From positions 1 through 7,343 of the forward strand of contig PWRV01000054.1 in NCBI GenBank assembly GCA_003563455.1: DNA of 7,343 nucleotides, in the 5' to 3' direction. This DNA is from Thioalkalivibrio sp. (GTDB lineage Bacteria > Pseudomonadota > Gammaproteobacteria > Ectothiorhodospirales > Ectothiorhodospiraceae). Numbering within the stretch: position 1 is the stretch's first letter; each line of letters begins with the position of its first letter. Below, piece after piece: positions 1 to 4,961 of the stretch. The position numbers and the translations under genes were made by a program. The notes under the pieces are model-generated. The model had not been told where the DNA came from. It saw nothing but the letters and a program-made list of their open reading frames with translations, and searched no databases.

Positions 1-254
1 CCACGAAGCCGCCGGTACCACGGACTTTCCACACGAAGTGCCCCGGCCAGGAAAATTCGCCTGCGCAGCACCAGCCGCAGCCAGATGCCCGCCGTCATGA
101 ACAGCGCCAGCCCGAGCACCAGGACGACGACCGCCGTATCGGTGAGCTGCACGGCGATCCGGCTCAGAACGATCAGGAAGACAGGTACGGCAAGCAACCA
201 GAGCATGTCGTTAAGTGCGAGGCGCGTCTGCCGTGCGCCGGATGCCGTTGCCAT
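1..254 (-). CDS. Small membrane protein of unknown function, 3' end beyond the left edge
   Basis: An open frame begins at ATG 254-252 and continues without a stop to the window edge, giving 84 visible residues (MATASGARQTRLALNDMLWL...). A short polar N-terminus is followed by two hydrophobic stretches, about residues 18-38 and 41-64, then a basic run (LRLVLRRRRIFLAG-like, about residues 61-72) and a more polar segment (RVESPWYRRLRG). This suggests two membrane helices with a basic loop after the second. The start lies 5 nt after the stop of the upstream transporter gene, and the GGGGTGA ribosome-binding site overlaps that stop, so the two are very probably co-transcribed and translationally coupled. 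I do not recognise the family. It could be an accessory subunit of the transporter or simply an operon neighbour. The reading frame is well supported by placement and hydrophobic periodicity; the function is unknown. Confidence 0.7.
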   Translation of the reverse strand, partial: MATASGARQTRLALNDMLWLLAVPVFLIVLSRIAVQLTDTAVVVLVLGLALFMTAGIWLRLVLRRRIFLAGALRVESPWYRRLR

Positions 255-259
255 CACGC

Positions 260-266
260 TCACCCC
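260..266 (-). promoter_or_regulatory. Ribosome-binding site overlapping the transporter stop codon
   Basis: On the minus strand GGGGTGA sits 5 nt before ATG 254-252, and its last three bases are the TGA stop of the transporter gene. The GGTGA part is exactly complementary to the 3' end of 16S rRNA. This supports the start of the small membrane protein and termination-reinitiation coupling. Confidence 0.6.
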
Positions 267-1690
267 GATCCCAGCACCAGACCCACCCAGAAAAGCGCCA
301 CCGGTATCAGCAGCACCACGGATGCAAGGCTCGGCAGTGCTCCGCCCCGGACCATGTCGAGCACCCTCAGCCGATCACTGCCGAAAATGATCGCATTCGG
401 GGGCGTTGCAACCGGGAGCATGAAGGCAGCGGAGGCCGCGAGCGCCACCGGCACGGCGAGGAGCAGCGGTGAGGTATCGGCCTGCAGCGCGAGTGCCGCG
501 ACCAGCGGCAGCAGGGTCGCGGCCGTTGCAGTGTTGCTGGTCACGTGGCTCAGGATCATCGTCAGCAGGATCACGCCGACCGCGAGGATCCAGAATGGCA
601 GCTGTACGGCTGCATCGAGGGTTTGCGCCGTGAGCGCCGCAAGTCCGCTGCTCTCGATCGCCGAGCCAAGACTCAGCCCGCCGCCAACCAGCACCAGGAC
701 GCCCCAGGGCAGGTCCCGCGTGTTCTCCCAGATCAGAAGATAGCGCTGTTCGGTGCGTCCCGACGGAAGAATGAACAGGGCGGCCGCACCGAGGACCGCA
801 ATCCCGGCATCGGTGAGTTCGATCGGAAACAGATCATTGAGCAGCGGGCGGAACAACCAGGCCAGCGCCACCAGCAGGAACACCACCGCGACGCGTCGTT
901 CGGCCGAGGTCCAGCCACCGAGGTCCTCGCGCTGGCTGGAAAGCAGACCGTCGAGTCCGGTCAGGCGGATCCGGTGCACTCGGAACACCCAGTGCGTCAG
1001 TGACCACCAGGTGAACAGGAGCAGCGACGCGGAGATGGGCACGCCCATCACCAGCCACTGCACGAAACCGATCTCCAGATCATAGCGATCGTTCAGGAAT
1101 GCGGCCGTCAGCGCGTTTGGTGGCGAACCGATCAGCGTTGCCATCCCACCGATGTTCGCCGCGAAGGCGATCCCGAGCAGCAGCGCCAGCGCAGGCCGCG
1201 ATCCGGCCTCGCGGGTCTGTGCGTCCGTTTCCACCAGGTTGAGCACCGACAACGCGATCGGAAGCATCAGCGCCGCGGTGGCCGTGTTGCTGACCCACAT
1301 GCTGAGCCCGGCGGTGGCGAGCATGAAGCCGCCGATCAGCCGGTCCAGCCGGCTCCCGGAGAATTCCAGCACCGTCAGCGCCACGCGCCGGTGCAGATTC
1401 CAGCGCTGCACCGCCAGTGCCACCGCGAAACCGCCGACGAACAGGAAGATCAGCGGGTTTGCGTAGGGGGCGGTCGCCTCGGCGATCGGCACCACCCCGA
1501 GCACCGGCAGCACGGCAACCGGCAGAGCCGCGGTCACCGGAATCGGCGCGGCCTCGGTGACCCACCAGGTGGCCATGAACAGGGTCAGTCCAAGGACCAG
1601 CCACGCGTCCGGTTCAAAACCGGCCGGCGGCGGCACCAGCAGGAAGAGCAGGAAAAGCAGCGGCCCAAGCCAGCGTCCTGCCCGCGCCAT
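260..1690 (-). CDS. DASS/SLC13-family sodium-coupled anion (di/tricarboxylate or sulfate) transporter
   Basis: An inner-membrane secondary transporter of the divalent anion:Na+ symporter family, 476 aa from the chosen start, the usual size for the family. It carries the two SNT signature motifs that bind sodium and substrate carboxylates in the family: SNTATAALMLP at residues 134-144 and SNTATAATLLP at 385-395. Each is followed by its partner loop, the first with IGSPPNA (about 187-193) and the second with VATPPNA (427-433). These repeats reflect the inverted-repeat fold. Hydrophobic segments account for roughly eleven or twelve helices. A start 17 codons further upstream (1741) is possible, but nothing like a Shine-Dalgarno precedes it, whereas ATG 1690 has GGAGGG 7 nt upstream and puts the first helix directly at the N-terminus. 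The substrate cannot be told from sequence: succinate/malate-type dicarboxylates or sulfate are the main options. It is the first gene of a leftward unit with the small membrane protein. Confidence 0.9.
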   Translation of the reverse strand: MARAGRWLGPLLFLLFLLVPPPAGFEPDAWLVLGLTLFMATWWVTEAAPIPVTAALPVAVLPVLGVVPIAEATAPYANPLIFLFVGGFAVALAVQRWNLHRRVALTVLEFSGSRLDRLIGGFMLATAGLSMWVSNTATAALMLPIALSVLNLVETDAQTREAGSRPALALLLGIAFAANIGGMATLIGSPPNALTAAFLNDRYDLEIGFVQWLVMGVPISASLLLFTWWSLTHWVFRVHRIRLTGLDGLLSSQREDLGGWTSAERRVAVVFLLVALAWLFRPLLNDLFPIELTDAGIAVLGAAALFILPSGRTEQRYLLIWENTRDLPWGVLVLVGGGLSLGSAIESSGLAALTAQTLDAAVQLPFWILAVGVILLTMILSHVTSNTATAATLLPLVAALALQADTSPLLLAVPVALAASAAFMLPVATPPNAIIFGSDRLRVLDMVRGGALPSLASVVLLIPVALFWVGLVLGSG

Positions 1691-1697
1691 GGCGCCG

Positions 1698-1703
1698 CCC
1701 TCC
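1698..1703 (-). promoter_or_regulatory. Ribosome-binding site that sets the transporter start
   Basis: GGAGGG on the minus strand lies 7 nt before ATG 1690-1688. The alternative ATG at 1741 is preceded by pyrimidine-rich sequence (CGCTTCCCGCG) with no such site. This is the reason for choosing the shorter protein. Confidence 0.65.
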
Positions 1704-2001
1704 GAAGAGGCTTGCCGGGTCGGACGCGGCGAATCGGTCATCGCGGGAAGCGGCAGGGAACGGATGGGTGAAACCGCGGGGACTGGCAGACAGACCCGTA
1801 ACGTTGTCGGCGCACGGCCGCCTCAGCACGACGCGGTGGCCGCGCAGCCGGTGCTCCGGGATGTCGAGACGGGTACAGGTTCACGAAGGCTCCGGTGCTT
1901 CACGCGTCGACAGGTGGCATCATAAGAGATCGGCGTCGCCCTTTCGCTCGTGCCCTGCAACAAAGGCGAACAGCATTAAAGCCGAGCGAACACGTCGGGA
2001 A

Positions 2002-2030
2002 TTGCATCCGGGATGGCGTATGACTATCGT
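2002..2030 (+). promoter_or_regulatory. Candidate sigma-70 promoter for sodB
   Basis: TTGCAT (2002-2007) and TATCGT (2025-2030) are separated by exactly 17 bp, a plausible -35/-10 pair, with four of six matches to each consensus. Transcription would begin near 2037 and give a leader of about 50 nt ending in the sodB ribosome-binding site. The position fits, but the hexamers are only moderately good. Confidence 0.4.
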
Positions 2031-2034
2031 ACGC
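2016..2034. promoter_or_regulatory. Imperfect 19-bp dyad over the candidate sodB -10
   Basis: GCGTATGACTATCGTACGC has seven of nine base pairs symmetric about its centre: 5-bp outer arms GCGTA/TACGC, plus inner GA/TC. It covers the candidate -10 hexamer, where a repressor would block polymerase. It does not resemble the Fur consensus. It may be an operator, but no regulator is visible in the window. Confidence 0.35.
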
Positions 2035-2049
2035 GATCCCCCAAGAACC

Positions 2050-2065
2050 CTGCGAGGCCTCGCAG
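2050..2065. promoter_or_regulatory. Perfect 16-bp palindrome in the sodB leader
   Basis: CTGCGAGGCCTCGCAG is identical to its reverse complement. It ends 8 nt before the sodB ribosome-binding site and 21 nt before the ATG. As DNA it could be a dimeric regulator site just downstream of the transcription start; as RNA it could fold into a 6-bp hairpin with a GGCC loop and stabilise the 5' end or modulate translation. The symmetry is certain; the function is inferred. Confidence 0.5.
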
Positions 2066-2073
2066 ACACCGTC

Positions 2074-2079
2074 AAGGAG
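2074..2079 (+). promoter_or_regulatory. sodB ribosome-binding site
   Basis: AAGGAG stands 7 nt before ATG 2087 and fixes the sodB start, which also agrees with the conserved SodB N-terminus. Confidence 0.75.
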
Positions 2080-2086
2080 ATTCCGC

Positions 2087-2668
2087 ATGGCACACGAACT
2101 GCCCGCACTGCCCTACGAGAAGAATGCACTGGAACCGCATATCTCCGCGGAGACCCTGGAGTTTCACCACGACAAGCACCATGCGACCTACGTGACCAAA
2201 CTCAACGGCCTGTTGCCCGGCAGCGCATTCGAGAACGCCACCCTGGAAGAGATCGTCGAGAAGGCGCCGGCCGGTGGCATCTTCAACAACGGGGCGCAGG
2301 TCTGGAACCACACCTTCTATTTCAACTGCATGAGCCCCAACGGCGGCGGCGAGCCTTCCGGCAAGCTGGCCGACGCGATCAACTCGACCTTCGGGTCCGT
2401 CGACGCCTTCAAGGAGAAGTTCAACGAGCAGGCCACGGGCAACTTCGGTTCCGGCTGGACCTGGCTGGTGCAGAACCCCGACGGTTCCCTGGAGATCGTC
2501 AACACCTCGAATGCCGATAACCCGCTCCGCGCCGGCAAGACCCCGCTGCTGACCGTCGACGTCTGGGAACATGCCTACTACATCGATTACCGCAACCTCC
2601 GGCCCAAGTATCTGGAGGGTTTCTGGAACGTGGTCAACTGGGACTTCGTTGCCAGCCAGATGAAATAG
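2087..2668 (+). CDS. sodB: Iron superoxide dismutase
   Basis: Converts superoxide to hydrogen peroxide and oxygen in the cytoplasm. The 193-aa product is the normal length and aligns end to end with E. coli SodB as I recall it, starting with the hallmark ELPALPY. The four metal ligands are present: His27 (in FHHDKHH), His75 (in QVWNHTFYFN), and Asp158 and His162 (in DVWEHAYYIDYRN). The second-sphere Gln71 in GAQVWNH is where Fe-type enzymes carry it; Mn-type enzymes supply this Gln from a later position, so Fe is the likelier metal, although cambialistic use cannot be excluded. There is no signal peptide. The gene has its own candidate promoter and leader palindrome upstream and a hairpin downstream, so it is probably monocistronic or only partly linked to argD. 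Confidence 0.97.
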   Translation: MAHELPALPYEKNALEPHISAETLEFHHDKHHATYVTKLNGLLPGSAFENATLEEIVEKAPAGGIFNNGAQVWNHTFYFNCMSPNGGGEPSGKLADAINSTFGSVDAFKEKFNEQATGNFGSGWTWLVQNPDGSLEIVNTSNADNPLRAGKTPLLTVDVWEHAYYIDYRNLRPKYLEGFWNVVNWDFVASQMK

Positions 2669-2715
2669 TCCGACAATCGACAGGCATGGAGATACGTCTG
2701 GCCGTGTCTCCGCCA

Positions 2716-2751
2716 AGGGCCGGTGCAGCGCCTGACGGTGTCACCGGCCTT
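2716..2751 (+). terminator. Possible terminator/attenuator hairpin between sodB and argD
   Basis: GGCCGGTG (2718-2725) pairs perfectly with CACCGGCC (2742-2749), extended by a G-U and an A-U pair, around a 16-nt loop. It is followed by a partly T-rich stretch (TTCTTCATT). The loop is long and the T tract interrupted, so termination would be weak. It ends about 10 nt before the argD ribosome-binding site, so it may instead affect argD expression. Confidence 0.4.
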
Positions 2752-2772
2752 CTTCATTACGGAGACTTCGCG

Positions 2773-3969
2773 ATGGCTGATGCCCTTCAGAAAACCTACA
2801 ACCGGCTACCGGTCGCCTTCGAGCGCGGTGAGGGTGCGTGGCTGTGGGACACCGAGGGTCACCGCTACCTGGATGCCCTCTCGGGGATTGCCGTCTGCGG
2901 GCTCGGGCACGCCCACCCGAAGATCGCAGCCGCCGTTGCCGACCAGGCGCACACACTGATCCATACCTCCAACCTGTACCGGATTCCGTTGCAGGAGAAA
3001 CTCGCGCGTCGCCTCAGTGCGTTGTCCGGCATGGATCAGGTCTTTTTCTGCAACTCGGGCGCCGAGGCCAACGAAGCCGCGATCAAGCTTGCCCGCCTGC
3101 ACGGACACCGCCGGGGCATCGAACGGCCCCGGATCATCGTGATGGATGGCAGCTTTCACGGACGCACGATGGCCACACTGACCGCCACCGGCAATGCGCG
3201 CATCCAGCACGGCTTTGAACCCCTGCTCGAGGGCTTCGTTCGCGTCCCGTTCGGCGATTCGGCGGCGGTGGCCGAGTACCGCAACCATCCGGAAATCGCC
3301 GCGATCCTGGTCGAGCCCATCACGGGCGAGGGTGGCATCCGCATACCGCCGGAGGGATACCTGCGCGATCTCCGCGCGCTCGCGACCGAGAACGACTGGC
3401 TGCTGATGCTCGACGAAGTCCAGGCCGGTATCGGTCGAACCGGCCACTGGTTCGCGTTCCAGCACGACGCCATGCTGCCCGACGTGCTCAGCCTGGCCAA
3501 GGGCCTCGGCAACGGCGTGCCGATCGGCGCCAGCCTGGTCGCCGGGCGCGCGGTCGACCTGTTCACGCCCGGCAGCCACGGCACCACGTTTGGCGGCAAT
3601 CCGCTCGCCTGCCGCGCCGCACTCGCCGTTCTCGACGTGATGCAGGCCGAAGCCCTGCGCGAGGAAGCCGAGCGGGTGGGTGCCCGGCTCCTGCGCCTGT
3701 TCGAGGAGAGACTGGGTGACCGCCCCGAGGGGGTGGAGATCCGCGGCCGGGGACTGATGCTCGGCATCGAACTGGATCGCCCGGCCGGCGGCCTCGTGCG
3801 TGCCGCGCTGGAGCGGGGCCTGCTGATCAACGTCACTGCGGAGCGCGTGATTCGCCTGCTCCCGCCACTGATCATCGACGACGCGCAGGCGACCGAGATC
3901 GCCGACACGGTATCCGATATCGTGCTTGAGCTGATCAAAAAGGAAGAAAGACATAGGATTAGCGCATGA
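2773..3969 (+). CDS. argD: Acetylornithine aminotransferase (PLP-dependent, class III)
   Basis: Transfers an amino group from glutamate to N-acetylglutamate 5-semialdehyde to make N-acetylornithine, the fourth step of arginine synthesis; ArgD enzymes often also act in lysine synthesis on succinyl-diaminopimelate. The 398-aa product has the class III aminotransferase motifs in order: NSGAEANEAAIK (94-105, cofactor phosphate), SFHGRT (127-132), DEVQAGIGRTG (214-224, Asp214 facing the pyridine nitrogen), the PLP-binding Lys243 in LAKGLGNGVPIGA, and HGTTFGGNPLAC (269-280). The frame opens 29 codons earlier at 2686, but that stretch spans the hairpin and is not protein-like. ATG 2773 has GGAG 8 nt upstream and begins with the usual family N-terminus. 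The C-terminus ends in a basic tail (KKEERHRISA) whose codons double as the argF ribosome-binding region. Its stop overlaps the argF start. Confidence 0.95.
   Translation: MADALQKTYNRLPVAFERGEGAWLWDTEGHRYLDALSGIAVCGLGHAHPKIAAAVADQAHTLIHTSNLYRIPLQEKLARRLSALSGMDQVFFCNSGAEANEAAIKLARLHGHRRGIERPRIIVMDGSFHGRTMATLTATGNARIQHGFEPLLEGFVRVPFGDSAAVAEYRNHPEIAAILVEPITGEGGIRIPPEGYLRDLRALATENDWLLMLDEVQAGIGRTGHWFAFQHDAMLPDVLSLAKGLGNGVPIGASLVAGRAVDLFTPGSHGTTFGGNPLACRAALAVLDVMQAEALREEAERVGARLLRLFEERLGDRPEGVEIRGRGLMLGIELDRPAGGLVRAALERGLLINVTAERVIRLLPPLIIDDAQATEIADTVSDIVLELIKKEERHRISA
3955..3958 (+). promoter_or_regulatory. argF ribosome-binding site inside the end of argD
   Basis: AGGA lies 7 nt before ATG 3966, within the last codons of argD. 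A stronger purine run, AAGGAAGAAAG (3940-3950), lies further upstream. Together with the ATGA overlap this points to translational coupling of argF to argD. Confidence 0.5.
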
Positions 3970-4874
3970 CCCTGAGGCATTTTATATCATTGGCGGATCT
4001 GACCGGCACCGAAATTCGCCAGATCATCGAGCGCGCCATCGAACTGAAAGGCGAAACCCGCGCCGGAACCCACCACGACGGCATCCTGCGCGGCAAGGCG
4101 CTGGCGATGATCTTCGAGAAGTCCTCGACCCGCACCCGCGTGTCCTTTGAAGTGGGCATGCAGCAGCTCGGCGGGAACGCGCTGTTCCTGTCGCCGCGCG
4201 ACACCCAACTCGGTCGCGGCGAGCCGATCGAAGACACGGCCCGCGTACTCTCGCGCATGGTCGACTGCGTGATGATCCGCACCTACGAGCACGAGAAGGT
4301 CGAGCGCTTCGCCAATTACGCCTCGGTTCCGGTGATCAACGGGCTTACCGACCGCGAGCACCCGGCACAGCTCCTTGCCGACCTCCAGACCTATTTCGAA
4401 CATCGTGGCGAGATTCACGGCAAGCGCGTGGCCTGGATCGGCGACGGCAACAACATGTGCAACAGCTATATCCACGCAGCGCGGCTTCTCGGTTTCACGC
4501 TCGCCGCCGCCTGCCCGGAGGGCTACGATCCCGATCCGCAGATCAGCGCCGCTGCCGGTCCCGCGCTGGAGCTGGTTCGCGACCCGCGCCAGGCGGCGCG
4601 CGACGCCGATCTGGTCGTGACCGACGTCTGGGCCAGCATGGGGCAGGAGGACGAAAAAAGTGCCCGCCGGCAGGCCTTTTCGGGCTTCTTCGTCGATACC
4701 GGGCTGATGCGCCTGGCGCGACCCGATGCGATCTTCATGCACTGCCTGCCGGCACACCGCGAGGAGGAGGTCAGCACCGAGGTCCTCGAGGGAGCACAAA
4801 GCGTGGTCTGGGACGAGGCCGAAAACCGGTTGCACGCCCAGAAGGCCCTGGTCGAATTCCTGCTCGCGGCCTGA
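3966..4874 (+). CDS. argF: Ornithine carbamoyltransferase, anabolic
   Basis: Condenses ornithine with carbamoyl phosphate to give citrulline in the cytoplasm. At 302 aa it has the usual length for proteobacterial anabolic enzymes. All active-site motifs are intact: the carbamoyl-phosphate loop S54-x-R56-T57-R58 in EKSSTRTRVSFE, HPAQ (132-135), the ornithine-binding D220-x-x-x-S224-M225-G226, and the catalytic HCLP (259-262) followed by AHREEEV. The DxxxSMG motif separates it from aspartate carbamoyltransferases and from the divergent acetylornithine carbamoyltransferases. The start codon overlaps the argD stop (ATGA), so the pair forms an arginine operon. The first codons (AGG, CAT, TTT, ATA, TCA, TTG) are unusually AT-rich for this DNA, which would keep the initiation region unstructured. 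No ArgR-box-like site is evident near the operon. Confidence 0.96.
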   Translation: MTLRHFISLADLTGTEIRQIIERAIELKGETRAGTHHDGILRGKALAMIFEKSSTRTRVSFEVGMQQLGGNALFLSPRDTQLGRGEPIEDTARVLSRMVDCVMIRTYEHEKVERFANYASVPVINGLTDREHPAQLLADLQTYFEHRGEIHGKRVAWIGDGNNMCNSYIHAARLLGFTLAAACPEGYDPDPQISAAAGPALELVRDPRQAARDADLVVTDVWASMGQEDEKSARRQAFSGFFVDTGLMRLARPDAIFMHCLPAHREEEVSTEVLEGAQSVVWDEAENRLHAQKALVEFLLAA

Positions 4875-4894
4875 ACGCCTGCGCGATGAGGGCC

Positions 4895-4912
4895 GGTGCG
4901 GTATACCGCACC
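4895..4912. promoter_or_regulatory. Perfect 18-bp palindrome upstream of ppk
   Basis: GGTGCGGTATACCGCACC equals its own reverse complement. It lies 20 nt after the argF stop and 49 nt before the ppk start. As DNA it has the form of a site for a dimeric regulator with a TATA core; as RNA it could form a 7-bp GC-rich hairpin with a TATA loop. The following bases (TGGGGAATGG) are not T-rich, so it is not a classical terminator. It does not match the direct-repeat PHO box or the AT-rich ARG box. The symmetry is certain; the role is inferred. Confidence 0.55.
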
Positions 4913-4961
4913 TGGGGAATGGTTTACCCTCGCACCCTGCCCGCACCGCCGCCCTGCCCCG

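Larger units (their letters stand above)
1691..2086. other. Divergent intergenic region between the transporter gene and sodB
   Basis: These 396 bp separate two divergently transcribed genes and should hold both promoters. The sodB side (about 2000-2086) has recognisable elements listed separately. For the transporter, the only clear -10-like hexamer on the minus strand is TATGAT at 1924-1919, but no good -35 stands 16-18 bp upstream and the leader would be about 230 nt, so I do not call it a promoter. The section 1741-1920 has open frames only as extensions or shadows of neighbouring genes, without ribosome-binding sites or recognisable protein sequence. I see no small RNA or riboswitch that I can support. 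Confidence 0.6.

Noticed and set aside
1919..1924. TATGAT on the minus strand as a -10 for the transporter
   Set aside because: No acceptable -35 lies 16-18 bp upstream and the leader would be about 230 nt; too weak to call without mapping data.
1768..2520. A 250-codon plus-strand frame covering the intergenic region and most of sodB in another frame
   Set aside because: No ribosome-binding site, arginine-rich composition typical of a shifted frame in GC-rich DNA, and it conflicts with sodB.
2806..3954. A 382-codon open frame antisense to argD
   Set aside because: Same codon-register shadow effect; no protein-like features and argD is certain.
4655..4690. A6 run and hairpin-like sequence followed by TTTTC inside argF
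   Set aside because: It encodes the normal DEKSARRQAFSG region of ornithine carbamoyltransferase, the frame is intact, and the stem has mismatches.
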